NCBI GenBank assembly: GCA_941918925.1
Contig: OW799234.1
Location: 41,632,412-41,696,411 of the forward strand
Source of the DNA: Phyto melanocephala
Lineage: Eukaryota; Arthropoda; Insecta; Diptera; Rhinophoridae
DNA: 64,000 nucleotides
Reading direction: 5' to 3'
Both the position numbers and the translations under genes were made by a program. Positions within the stretch are counted from its first letter, which is position 1, and each line of letters begins with the position of its first letter. The notes under the pieces were generated by a model. The model was given only the letters and a program-made list of their open reading frames with translations. It was not told the DNA's origin and made no database searches. Below are positions 35,161 to 46,705 of this stretch, piece after piece.

Positions 35161-35786
35161 GGCAAGTCACTTGCTCAAGTTAGTTTTTTATTTTCTTTTA
35201 TTTTTCTTTGAACTTGCTTTCATGTTCAGACTCAGCAACTGACTTGCCCAAGTTTCGTTCTCTTTTACTTATTATACACTTCACACAGTGAAAAAGGGTG
35301 TATATAGGTTTGTCAATCCGTTTGAAATTTCTACAATTATCAATTATCTACACATACATACAAACGTGGTATACTGGTTAGAGTGAGCCAAAAAATTTTT
35401 ATTGTTTTATTTTTAATTTTTCTTTTAATTTATTTTTTTTTAAGCACATAAGTAAACTTAATGTATAATATTACAATGGGATGTTTTTATATATGTATGT
35501 TTTGTATGTACGTATTTCATATGAGATAAATGGTGACATAAACAATTGTTGTTGCATGACAACACGTTGTGAAGGGTATATAAGATTCGGCATTGCCGAA
35601 TATAGCACTCTTGTTTGTTTTTATTACTCTTTTGTTTTTGGTTTCTCAACAAAAACTTGCTCGTACTTGCCGAGTACAGGCAAGTGTGTACTCAAAAATG
35701 AGCAAGTTTCTTCCTCTTAACCCGACCTTACCCCTTTTGCCTATAAACACAACACTTGCGCAAGTCACTTGCGCAAGTGACTTGCC
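35161..35786. mobile_element. DNA element with ACTTGCGCAAGT-rich inverted ends
   Basis: GGCAAGTCACTTGCTCAAGT at 35161..35180 is inverted at 35767..35786 with one mismatch. Further ACTTGCCCAAGT, ACTTGCC and ACTTGCGCAAGT blocks lie just inside both ends. A mini-me (35272..35618) has inserted in the middle. Without it the element is about 280 bp and non-coding. Confidence 0.7.
35272..35618 (+). mobile_element. Mini-me-like retroposon with internal deletion
   Basis: 5' end TATACACTTCACACAGTG, then GGTTTGTCAATCCGTTTG. The core and GTCY tract are deleted. The 3' end TTCGGCATTGCCGAA and CTCTTGTTTG is kept. Confidence 0.8.
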
Positions 35787-35813
35787 TAGTCTGAAAGCCG
35801 TGATAGATAAAAT

Positions 35814-36054
35814 CATGGTACACTTATCAGGTAGCCTTACTAAAACAGCTGATTTTTTTTCTCTACCTTAAGGTTTAACTAAAATGTCAAATTTTGTTTA
35901 TGTATGTGTATATATTGTGTACGTATATATTCTACCGCCAAAAAAACACGCACACACATTTGCTTTTTGACATTTTAGTCGTCGTTTTCCAACAACAAAA
36001 TACATGTAGAATTATGTTGTTGCAGAATTGAGGCTACCTGATGATTGTACCATG
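35814..36054. mobile_element. hAT-type MITE, copy 2 (8-bp TSD GATAAAAT)
   Basis: Same ends as copy 1 (CATGGTACACTTATCAGG and CTGATGATTGTACCATG), 241 bp. GATAAAAT is duplicated exactly at 35806..35813 and 36055..36062. Interior includes AAAACAGCTGATTTTTTTTC and GTACGTATATATTCTACCGC. Non-coding. Confidence 0.92.
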
Positions 36055-36985
36055 GATAAAATGGTGACAGTGGAAGACGCTGGAATTTGGTGGCGCGAAG
36101 TAAAGATGGCCTTTGATGTATAGAGAAAAAGGAGCAATTCTAATTAGAATTCTGATGCTGAATGGTTAAGAAAAGAGTAAATGTGTTGTATGCAAAGAAA
36201 ATTTTGTAATTTTTATTTAAATTTTGTTAAAGTAAAATAAAAACAGTAACTAAAGTTAAAATAAATATTTGTTTAAAATTGAATAATAATTAATGAAATT
36301 AAATAAAACAATAAATAAAATAAGAACCCTAAATTGAAATTAAATAAAATAAAAACTTAATTAAATAATCTAAATAAATTGAAATTAAAAGACATTGGAC
36401 TTAAGTAAAAAACCAAAAACAAAATGTTAAAATAAATAAAAAAACCATACTAAAAATAAAATAAAACAACACCCATAACGTTTAAAAACACACATCTATA
36501 TACATATATAAAGCCGTCATCCACTGAGCTGTTATCACACATCAAGCCATCTTCTGAAGCTGTCATCATTTTGATTGCCTTTGTAAGCTGTACTGGGAGT
36601 CATCATCCTCAGCCATCTGGCCAACAGACACACTCAACCCGTTTTATCAGCCATCAGTGGTTCCATATCTGCCTTGACTGGAACAGGTATTCTGACCATA
36701 GACTTAACGAACAATCGACTTTTGGACACATAAAGGTTTATAAAATAAATAAAAATATTTATAGTTTTCTTTAAATATTTGTAAATTGTTAGGGAAACCT
36801 TACGTTTGTGTTTTTTAAATCCCTTCTAGAAAATTTAGTAGAGGGTGCGCGTTAAGCCTAAAGGGTGAGCTCACAACTAGGGTTATTTCGATATAGGCTA
36901 TTTGCCTCAAAATTAAGTTCAGTTTTCCTTAAAATCAAAAATAATAAAACAATAAGCAAATTATTAATATTATATATTTATATTT
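36055..36985. other. Unassigned stretch, possible LTR debris
   Basis: 36485..36780 has TATATAAAGCCGTCATCCAC, a G+C-richer 200 bp, then AAATAAATAAAAATATTTATAG. This resembles promoter, R region and poly(A) signal of an LTR, but no terminal TG..CA pair or target duplication can be fixed. A 67-codon frame across it is not convincing. Confidence 0.3.
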
Positions 36986-36989
36986 TATT

Positions 36990-37445
36990 CGAACTTTTAC
37001 TTTATATTAAATTTTTAATGTGAACCATTTTTTTATTTTGGCTTAAGTTCATTTATTCTTTCATTTTAATTTTATAATTCAAATTTTATTAAATTGTAAC
37101 CATTTTTAGGAATATTCTTTCTAAAATTATTTCCGATATTAGCCGAGTGGAATGCATTTTCGAAATCAGCTACGATTTTATCATAGCACTCTTTATCGGT
37201 ATACTACTATGTAATTTAAAATTCCTATTTATGCTAAAATTCAATGAAATTTGAATTAGTGAATCTTAGTAATAATTTTTCAAATTTGTTGAATTTTTAT
37301 TTCACCTATCAAATGACAATTCATAATTCAACATGTTCATATTCTTTTATATTCGTAATAAAATTTGAATTATAAAATTAAAATGAAAGAATAAATGAAC
37401 TCAAGCCAAAATACAAAAATGGTTCACATTAAAAATTTAATTATT
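36990..37445. repeat. Palindromic repeat related to 10845..11060
   Basis: 36990..37210 is the reverse complement of the repeat at 10845..11060 (AATGCATTTTCGAAATCAGC, AATTATTTCCGATATTAGCC). 37345..37440 repeats part of it in direct orientation (AATTATAAAATTAAAATGAA, CAAGCCAAAATACAAAAATG), giving a foldback structure. Confidence 0.6.
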
Positions 37446-37943
37446 ATTATTTTTAAAGTTTGTTCAAACATAAGGAAATAAATTAGACAAGAACAAACGC
37501 TAGGCAGTCTTAAGGAAATAAAATCCAGTTGTAAAGTGAAACAAATCGTTTTCTTTTATTTTTGGCATTAGTTTTTCTTTATATTTTATATGTTTTAAAC
37601 ATAATTTAATAATTTAATTTAATTCTATAAATCGTAGATTATAAATTAAATTATATGTAATCTACACTTATACAATTAATGAATAAAAAATTTTTTAATG
37701 AATTTTAAATAGAAAATTTTAAGTATTTTTAATCGCGGAATAAATAAGAAAGGGTAAGCATAATGGGATGATGATGGAGTGTTGACGGAAGTGAAGTCAG
37801 GGGTCCCCAACATTTTGGCTATAGGGGATCATGGTGAAATCCCCATGGATTTCAGTGGGTGGGTGAAAGCTGTTGGCATAACATCCGCCAACCCAAAAGA
37901 TGTGTAGAAAAGGACACCACAGCAAGGGTATGGTGTCATCAGT

Positions 37944-38896
37944 GCCCATGTTCTGTAACTCTCGCTACGAGAAACTTTTCACTTGAAACATGTAAATTGG
38001 TACAGAAATACAACAAATCGAAACAAACAGCTGTTTTTTCTCACTGTACTGTTTCTGTAACTATTCATGCGAGAAATACCTGTCACGTAAGAAAAATACT
38101 CGTAAGCCATAAAAAAAAGTGTTTCTGTAAAGTTTTCAGGCGAGAACTTCTCACTTTGAACTGTCAAAATAAGTCACAAACAAAAAGACCGCGAGATTGC
38201 AAAAACTTTGAGCCAAAAAATATAAAAAGTCAAAAATCAGTGACAAAAACATTAAAAATGTAAAGTTTAAATGTTTTTTTTTTATTATTAATGCATACAT
38301 ATGTATGTATTAATATTATAAATTTGTTATCGTTAAGAAAATTATGCGGGTTTCAAAGCAACAAAAAGGAAAATTAGATATCGAGTTTAAACTATCGAAA
38401 CTTCTATAAAATATTTTGTAATTGAAATAATGTTTTTTTTTTGTGCTTTAAACTTTTATGTATGTAAAAGAAAGAAATTAGGAAATGAAAAATTAATTAC
38501 TTTAAATTTGAGATTATAAATTTTCTTACTACGGGAAATAATTTATGGTAACTATCTTTGTTTAATTTACAAAAGTTTTTATATTTCTAAAAAAGATAGA
38601 TTTTATTTTATAGGTATTGATTATATTTTTACAATCATCAAAGTCATTTAAAGTTTAAAAAAACTAACTAACTAAATAAAATTGCTAAATTCTTTTCTAA
38701 AGTTTATTTATTTTTCTTCTTCTTCTTATAATTAAGTATAATTTTTGATAGCTCTAACGTAACAACGTAATCATAAATGGTATTTTTCGCCATGAGTTAC
38801 AGATACACTTTTTTCTCACACATCGAGAAACGGTGGGTTATTTTGTTTCATGACTTTTCGATGCGAGAAGTTCTCACTAAAGTTACAGAACATGGG
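37944..38896. mobile_element. Foldback-like element, CCCATGTTCTGTAACT ends
   Basis: CCCATGTTCTGTAACT at 37944 is inverted at 38881..38896. Both arms continue with imperfect copies of GCGAGAA-N-TTCTCAC (37960..38160 and 38825..38880), each also palindromic. The interior is AT-rich and non-coding. Length 953 bp. Confidence 0.6.
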
Positions 38897-38984
38897 TACA
38901 GGTCTGGTAGTTTTACTGTATTTTGGTTAAGTCCATATTCGGGTCCCTTTTCTCTACTTTTATTCTTTTTACTATAGCTTGTAT

Positions 38985-39180
38985 GATTTTTTTGTATGCT
39001 GCGTGCCAATAGCCAGAACGCCGGCAAGAACCACCCCAAGACGGCGAGCTCTAGCCGGAGCGAAACGCCAGCATGCCAGCGCCGCCGACAATCTGGCCAA
39101 ACCATTATTTAAAGGTTGTGCTACCAATCAAACCGCACGTCTCCACCGCTACAATAGTCTAATTAAAAAAAAAAATTAAA
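38985..39180 (+). other. GC-rich island ending in poly(A)
   Basis: About 150 bp (AACGCCGGCAAGAACCACCC to CATGCCAGCGCCGCCGACAA) is strikingly GC-rich for this window. It ends TCTAATTAAAAAAAAAAATT, like the 3' tail of a retroposed sequence. Frames are short and unrecognised. It could be the 3' end of a 5'-truncated LINE or a processed transcript. Confidence 0.35.
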
Positions 39181-39339
39181 TTGTAAGGCTCTTAAAAAAC
39201 AGTATTTTTTTATGAAAAAAGGCTTTATTATATTTATTTTATATTATTTAATACTTAATATACGTTAAACAAATAAAAATTCCTTAATAATTATTATGCG
39301 TTTGTATATCCTTATTAGATGGATCATCGGTGTCAGGAA

Positions 39340-39550
39340 GAAGAAGTGTGATGGTTTCTAATGAAAAAGCTTTTTTATTAATCCGTTCTCTTTGCATTTG
39401 CAGCTTATAAAAGGGTCACTGCTCAGAAATAACCTATTCAAGACATCTCGATTTGTATCGCTTCTGCTGAATTTCCTCGAATAGTTCGTACGATATAATC
39501 TTAAGTGCTTATTTCTGGCCTCGGCTGCTTCTTCTGACAATTAGATGGTA
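39340..39550 (-). pseudogene. Transib-like transposase C-terminal fragment
   Basis: The minus strand reads LSEEAAEARNKHLRLYRTNY, then SRKFSRSDTN, then DVLNRLFLSSDPFIS. This is the conserved C-terminal block of Transib/RAG1-like transposases, also present in the element at 44321..47247 (GELSEEALECKNKDYKKFRY, SSDPLISSRRH). It is an isolated fragment in the opposite orientation. No inverted ends are visible near it. Confidence 0.7.
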
Positions 39551-40353
39551 GCCTGATACCTGGGTGCCCATGTATTTTTTATGTACCTGTATTTATTTTT
39601 AACATATCATGTTTTGTAGAGCAGGTATATAAAAATATCTTTTATGGGGATGTGTGGGACATTCCCTTATAACTATGATCGATAATAAAGAATTTTTCAA
39701 ATTTATAAATTTAGGCTGTTTTTAGTTGTGAAGTGTTAAAAGTGATGTGAATAACCGTTGAAATCAATAATTCAAAATACATAAAAGTTTATGACGATAT
39801 AAATGTATAAGAAAAAGTGCCTGATTAGCAAAAACAGAAGAAATGTGAAAATTTAAAAAAATCGTCAAAAATAATGGCGAAAACTTGCGCACACTTTTTT
39901 TGTTTCTAAAATTAGAGATTCCAAATTTAATTGTGGAATAAACATAATTCGTAGAAATGCTAACCTCACTTTTAAAAACCTCTTCTTTTTCTTATTTTGC
40001 AAAAAAGTGTATAATTTTTTTTTTGTTTTTAGCTGTTGAACGAACTGTTTCAACATTAATATTCAACATATTTAAAATTTTTTTTCTTTTTTAAATAACT
40101 TTTCATCAAACCTTTCAGCGAAAAAAAATTATTGTTAAACCTTTATTTGTTTACCCGCAAAAAAAAAATGATATAAACATCCAGAAACCGAAAAAAACAT
40201 TTAAATCTCATATAATTTTCTTCACTTTCCTGACTTTAGCAGGGTTCAGAGCTACAAATCGCAACAAAAAGTCTTCAAAATTTATAATATAATGTAAAAT
40301 ATTGTTGTCTGTCAAGCTGCGTATTTAGTTTTTAAGATTTCTTAAAATTTAGA

Positions 40354-40480
40354 GGCCGAATTACGGCATTCGAACATGATCGAAATTAGAAAATTCTTAT
40401 TAGAATCTCTATACCTAAAGCACAGCGAACTCGATCGTTCGAGTAAAATTTCGATCGATAACGAATGCCGTAATTCGGCC
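40354..40480. mobile_element. MITE, GGCCGAATTACGGCATTCG ends
   Basis: A perfect 19-bp inverted pair lies at 40354..40372 and 40462..40480. The interior also contains CGAACATGATCG and CGAACTCGATCG, so the whole 127 bp can fold. Non-coding, superfamily unknown. Confidence 0.8.
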
Positions 40481-40539
40481 CCAGTTTTGACTTTTTGGCC
40501 AGCTTTTCAGGCCAAATACTCCTCTGTGCGGCGCCAAAT

Positions 40540-40925
40540 TGAGATTGATGGATTATTTTGACCACTTTATTGAACAGCAGTTATGTTTTCAGCCGATCTT
40601 GCAGTACGTTGTGGTCCATGCTTGGGCCTTTCAGCTACAGTTTCTCTTTCTTCGAAATCATTTACTACACGACAAATAGTGCGTCTTGTTGGCACGTTGT
40701 TTTTCCCAAAAATTTCACGTAACTTTCTCATCGTCACAGTAATCGATGATTGATTTTGATGAAATGTTTTAACGATTAAAACACGTGGGTTTACTAAATA
40801 TTTTTACATAATAAATTTGTCACGTCTCTATTTCACGGCTGTCAAGACCAATGTCTACCAAAATGGCGGCAAAACAAAATAATTAACCTTTCAGACGGAC
40901 ACCCTGTATTTTCAAAATTTTTTCA
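40540..40925 (-). pseudogene. Mariner transposase N-terminal fragment
   Basis: The minus strand encodes MRKLREIFGKNNVPTRRTIC, RVVNDFEERETVAERPKHGP and QRTARSAENI. This is the helix-turn-helix DNA-binding region of one mariner transposase type (the DUF4817-like N-terminus). Near the right side CAGACGGACACCCTGTATTT may be the element's end. The catalytic domain is absent. Confidence 0.75.
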
Positions 40926-41364
40926 TGTTTTTATACCAAAAAAAAAAATGGTGGGGGTATATTCATTTTGTCATTCCGTTTTTAACACATCAAAATATCT
41001 ATTTTAAACACCATAAAGTATATATTTTCTGAGTCGGGGTTTAATTTGATGGAGATCTAGCTATGACCGTCCCACAGTGGCGCCTTCTCCTGAAACCCGT
41101 GGCAAAAATACAAAATTTCATGACAAAATTTTGTGAAATTAATGAAATCATTGTATAAAAAACTACTTACTGATCACAATTTAAAAACGTTTTCCTTAAT
41201 TGCATAAAAATTATAGTTTGTAGAGCTGCTCAAAGTCGAAAATTTTCTAGAAAGCAAAAAAAAAAGGGTTTTCTTGAAAAAATAAATGCACTTTAGAATT
41301 AAAGTGTCAGAAACATTGCCGTTTGATTACCACTTTTTTGGTATTTTTTTTAAGGTATGTTTGT

Positions 41365-44320
41365 TATACCCGCCACCAAAAAAATGGTGGGGGTATATTC
41401 ATTTTGTCATTCCGTTTGTAACACGTCGAAATATCCATTTTAGACCCCATAAAGTATATATATTCTGAATCAGGGTTTGATTTGATGACGATCTAGCCAT
41501 GTCCGTCCGTCTGTTGAAAGCACGATAGAGGTCGCACCGAAAAAGCTAGGGGGCTCAAATTTTGCCAGAATCTTTCTTATAGACAAGGTTTGTTTGGTAT
41601 TGAAAATGGGCTATTATTAGTATATCGGAATATTAGGAAGAGAGTTATAGCTCGAAAAGCAAGAGTAGGTCGAAAAAACCGTGTCCTTCGAACATCGAAT
41701 AAAATGGAATTGTGTCCAAACGCATTAACGTAGACTCATGAAACTTCGAATATATATTTCCTGAGTAAAAACAATATTTTTCTCCGAAAATTATCAAAAT
41801 TTATGCATTAGGAGAGGAGTTATCGATCAAAATGTACTAAAATTTTTTACCGCACAGTTTATTTTCAGGTATATTTAAAAACAAAAACGTCATAAAAGCA
41901 ACAAAATTGGATGTACGACTCTGAAATTTTGCAAACTTTGCTTTTTGGTGAGACGCTTTTTTGTAACAGAAAATCAATGTGCCACGCCCACTTTTACGCC
42001 CACCTCCCATATAACGTTTTACCTAAAATTCATATAATTTCTCTATTAATAAAGATTTTGGAATAACAAAGGGCTATATTGAAACACCTAAGTTGTACTT
42101 ATTCGAAAAAATAACTTTGACACGCCTACTATAACGCCCACTTTTCACGCTATCTACCGTTAATGAAATTTAAAAGCTCATAAAACCGCCAAAATGAGAG
42201 GTATGATGATAAAATTTGCTACGTATATCCCCCTAGGCAATTTCATTACTGTGCCAGAAAATTAAGGTGCCACGCCCACTTTTACGCCCACCTCCCATAA
42301 AACGTTTTATCTAAAATTCATATAATTTCTCTATTAATAAATATTTTGGAATAATAAAGGGCTATATTGAAACACCTAAGTTGTACTCGCTCGCAAAAAC
42401 AACTTTGACACGCCTACTGTAATGCCCACTTTTCACGTTATCTACCGTTAATGAAATTTAAAAGCTCATAAAACCGCCAAAAATGAGAGGTATGATGATA
42501 AAATTTGCCACGTATATCCCCCTAGGTAATGTCATTACTGTGCTCACTTTTACGCCTAACTCCCATATAACGTTTTATCTAAAATTCATATAATTTCTCT
42601 ATTAATAAATATTTTGGAATAATAAAGGGCTATATTGAAACACCTAAGTTGTACTCGCTCGCAAAAACAACTTTGACACGCCTACTATAACGCCCACTTT
42701 TCACGCTATCTACCGTTAATGAAATTTAAAAGCTCATAAAACCGCCAAAAATGAGAGGTATGATGATAAATTTTGTCACGTATATCCCCCTAGGTAATGT
42801 CATTACTGTGCCCACTTTTACGCCTAACTCCCATATAACGTTTTACCTAAAATTCATATAATTTCTCTATTAATAAAGATTTTGGAATAATAAAGGGCTA
42901 TATTGAAACATCTAAGTTGTACTCATTCGCAAAAATAACTTTGACACGCCTACTATAACGCCCACTTTTCACGTTATCTACCGTAAATGAAATTTAAAAG
43001 CTCATAAAACCGCCAAAAATGAGAGGTATGATGATAAAATTTGCCACGTATATCCCCCTAGGTAATGTCATTACTGTGCCCACTTTTACGCCCAACTCCC
43101 ATATAACGTTTTACCTAAAATTCATATAATTTCTCTATTAATAAAGATTTTGGAATAATAAAGGGCTATATTGAAACATCTAAGTTGTACTCATTCGCAA
43201 AAATAACTTTGACACGCCTACTATAACGCCCACTTTTCACGTTATCTACCGTTAATGAAATTTTAAAGCTCATAAAACCGCCAAAATTAGAGGTATGATG
43301 ATCAAATTTGCTACGTATATCCTTCTAATCAATGTAATTGTTGTGCCAAAAAGTTAAGGTGACGCGCTCACTTTAACGCCTACCTCCCAACGGTTTATCT
43401 TAAATTCATGTAATTTCTCTATTGACAAAGATTTTGGGAAAATAAAGGACTATATTGAAATATTTAAGTTGTATTTATTAGCAGAAACTTTATTGACACG
43501 CCTACTTTAATGCCCACTTTCATTGAAAGACTACATTTACAAAAGCATTTTAGTAGCATATCGAAGTTATAAAGGGTGGTTAAATTTTAAGGACCGATGT
43601 TGAATTTAAATAAAACACAAATTATTTAGGATATTATTATTATTTCTTTTTGTAATTATAATATTTGTATGGTTCAAAATATCTGCCAAATGGCTCCCCC
43701 CATCCTTGGCGCCACTACTATATCTGATGGTCCAAATTTTCAATGACAATGTTGATGCTCAATTGTTAGGCATGGTGATGAGGCGAGGTTGACTGCTCTT
43801 TTGCCACACTATCGCAAAAAACAGCAATGGTGCCCATTCAACGAACTAAGAAGGCATTCACAGATTTTCTAACATTTTATACAGACCTGTTTTGCAGAAA
43901 TTTAAATATTTTTTACAATTTTCCCGATTGTGGACGAATTTGAACGATTATGTTGATCAAAAGAATTACGAAGTGCACAAAATGCATTTTGATTTGAACG
44001 CCCATTTTTATAAAAAACCTGAATAACTTTAAAGCGTTGCTCATTTGCGTATCTTTCCACGGATCAAATTGAGTAAGCTTGAGATTGAGAAATGTCAAGT
44101 GAAATGCAGAAAGCAAATTTAAAGACTAGGTGTAGTTCACCTTCCACATGGGCCCTTAAAATTTAACCACCCTCTACAACGAAAGTGATACATATTTTAT
44201 TATAAAGAGATTATTCCATAGCGATTAACAAAATAATAAATATTGTGCTTTAAATGTACACAAAATTGGTGGTGGGTATAAAAGATTCGGCACAGCCGAA
44301 TATAGTGCTCTTACTTGTTT
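41365..44320 (+). mobile_element. TATACCC-family element B, expanded by internal tandem repeats
   Basis: The best copy of the family. 5' end TATACCCGCCACCAAAAAAA followed by TGGTGGGGGTATA (hairpin), mini-me-like core CCCCATAAAGTATATATATT, GTCCGTCCGTCTGTTG, then about four internal tandem units of 268-289 bp (GAGAGGTATGATGAT at 42196, 42485, 42753, 43021). The 3' end is GGTGGTGGGTATAAAAG, hairpin TTCGGCACAGCCGAA and GTGCTCTTACTTGTT. Inserted into Transib. It carries a mariner MITE at 43572..44174. No coding capacity. Confidence 0.88.
43572..44174 (-). mobile_element. Mariner-derived MITE (603 bp)
   Basis: Inverted ends AAGGGTGGTTAAATTTTAAG and GGCCCTTAAAATTTAACCAC followed by CCTC, flanked by TA on both sides. 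The minus strand keeps remnants of a transposase. The N-terminal part reads NEQRFKVIQVFYKNGRSNQN and LRNSFDQHNRSN (helix-turn-helix, DUF4817-like). A short C-terminal piece near the left end resembles the usual HLADILFHT ending. The catalytic core is deleted. Confidence 0.75.
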
Positions 44321-45021
44321 TTAATTAAAATAAGTAGTAAAATGTTCAGCAGATGCCCTACTTTTTCGGCAGTAGCCGCTTTTCAGACACCCTATATTTA
44401 GGTCATTTTAACAAATAAAATAGAGCATATCTAAAAATGGTCAAAAATGGTCTCGCCCATATTTTCAGAGCATATTTGCTACATGATACTTTAAATAATT
44501 TAACTTAGTTTAGCTTCCGTAGGTTGCCGCTGTAGGTGAAATAAGAAGAAAACTGTTACAACCTCATAGCGAAAACCAAAAAAATTTTTTCTCATTTTTA
44601 AAATATCTAACAAAGATGTGTGCAAAATGTGAAAAGAAATAAAAAAGGGTTTGCAAATTTTTTTCACTGCAGCAATTTTAGTGTTTACTTGATGCATATT
44701 TTTATTGCTTCTCGTTAAATAATGACCAATATTTTGCTCTGACAATCAGGTAGGCATAACTATTGCAATTTTTTTATTTATTTAAATTTAAAAACACCTG
44801 TTATAAAAGTAGGCAGGTAGTTATAAAACTTTTTATACTGAATAAAATATAAACTGCAATTATATATTCCAGTAAATATTTTTTTGGACCAATTAGGTAG
44901 TTTAAACCCTTTTTTAATTTTTTGGTATACATTAAACAGCAATTGTATAATGCAGCCAGTTAAGTTTCTAAAACTAGTGATCAGTGACAGAACTTATGCA
45001 ATTTTATTTTAAAATGCGATA

Positions 45022-46705
45022 ATGTCATTTAACAATTTAGAATTGTTGGAGTTATTCAGAAACTCAGATAATGAAAATGCATTTAAATTGGCTATTGTGG
45101 AAAAACTACACGATTTATCAGGATACCACGAAATGGATGTTCATACCAAAATTCACTTCGTTTTCCTAACAATAAAGAAAAATGGCTTGCCTCACACCGT
45201 ACGTAAAAAGCATTTATGAAAAGCAACCCAACATCGAAGAACCACGTACATCCTCTGACAGCAAAAGAGGAAGACCTGCAAAAACTATAAACGAGTGTTC
45301 TGAGTACACAAGAAAACGTAAACTTGAAAATGCTACAAAAGATATATCTAAATCGCATTTTTCAGAAGCATTATGTCTTCAGTTTGTAAAAGATAAAGAT
45401 AAATTAAGGCTCGTTATTACAAAAGCTGTGGTGCTTGCAAGCCCAGTTCGACTGCAGAGAATCAAAAGGTGTATTTCTACTCCAATAAATGCTTTACCCA
45501 CAAAGTATAATATAGAAGAAGCCTTAGCGTTGTTTATGGAATTGGGATTGTCAAAAGAAAAATATTCTATTTTACGAAGCTCTCTAAAGAATCATAATGT
45601 GAATATTCTTTCTGAAAACAAAAATATTACATCTGCCAAAAAAGGTAAAGGTTACTGAAGTATCGGTAGAGGTAAAACTGCAAGACTTAATGGATCATAC
45701 AGCCGAACGCCTCATTCAAAGTTTGCCTGAAGAGGAAGAAGTATCACTTACAGATAGGCTTAAATTGATAAATAAGTGGGGATGTGATGGATCATCCGGT
45801 CAAAGTGCTTAAAAACAAACAATATCAATAAATGACAGAACTATTACAGATACAAATATGTTTATGGCTTCTGAAGTTAAATCGCTGAGCATTGGAAAAA
45901 TTCTATCCCATCATCAGTTAATTTTTGCCGTCCGATATTTTTTCAATATGCAAAGAGGTGTTCAGAAATAATCAAATCTACAGTGAACGATATAAAAAAG
46001 CAAATTTCAGAACTAAAGGCTTCTGTTATTGAAATAAAGAATGGAAAAAGTGTTTCGATTGATTATGATGAACTTTTTCTTACAATGATTGATGGCAAAG
46101 TCTTAAATGTAATAACAGATACCTCATCAACTCAAGTGATGAGCAAATTTATGAATATGGAATTTCTCCATTATATGCCAGAATTAGGTGCATGGAGTTT
46201 ATTTTAAAAATAGCGTATACAATTTCGCGTGAAGGTGAATGTTTTGATATGAACGCAACACAAAAAGAAAAACTATCTGCTTGCAAAAAAAGTTATACAA
46301 AATGAATTTCTTAAGAAACTTGGGCTGAAAGTAGACTGCACAAAGCAGGGGGATGGAAATACTAGCGATGGTAATATGTCAAGAGCATTTTTTGAAAATG
46401 ATGAGGTAACAGCCCGAATTACTGGGAAAAAACTAACTCCTACGGTTCATAAGATTTTGTCTCATGGTAAAAGTTTAATTGAATATCAACGCTTACCGAT
46501 TGGAGAGTTGTCAGAAGAAGCCCTGGAATGCAAAAACAAAGACTACAAAAAATTTAGATACACGAATACTTGCAAAATTTCACGGATTAGACAGAATATG
46601 TTGGCGGCCTCTTCAGACCCACTAATTTCATCACGAAGACATGTAAGATCTCGAAAGAATTTGGAAGAACATAATTATATCTTATATGTTAAGTTTTTGA
46701 GATAA
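45022..46705 (+). pseudogene. Transib transposase (RAG1-like core), broken
   Basis: A Transib transposase is a DDE enzyme and the relative of the RAG1 core. Pieces in order: start MSFNNLELLELFR at 45022; a basic middle (RGRPAKTINECS, KRKLENATKDISK); ALALFMELGLSKEKYSILRS; LINKWGCDGSSGQS around 45770, the block with the first catalytic Asp; LFLTMIDGKVLNVITDTSST (second acidic block); GDGNTSDGNMSRAFFENDEV; and the C-terminal GELSEEALECKNKDYKKFRY with SSDPLISSRRH. Frameshifts near 45190, 45655 and 45960, a stop at 45809 and others near 46206 and 46290 break it. The cysteine pair region after SSTQ is also disturbed. Confidence 0.85.

Noticed and set aside
36060..36122. Short ATG frame (MDKMVTVEDAG...) after the hAT MITE
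   Set aside because: The ATG is partly created by the MITE's CATG tip joined to its duplicated GATAAAAT; it stops after 20 codons.
41286..41468. 60-codon plus-strand frame at the left of element B
   Set aside because: Spans the Transib/element B junction and is a chance fusion.
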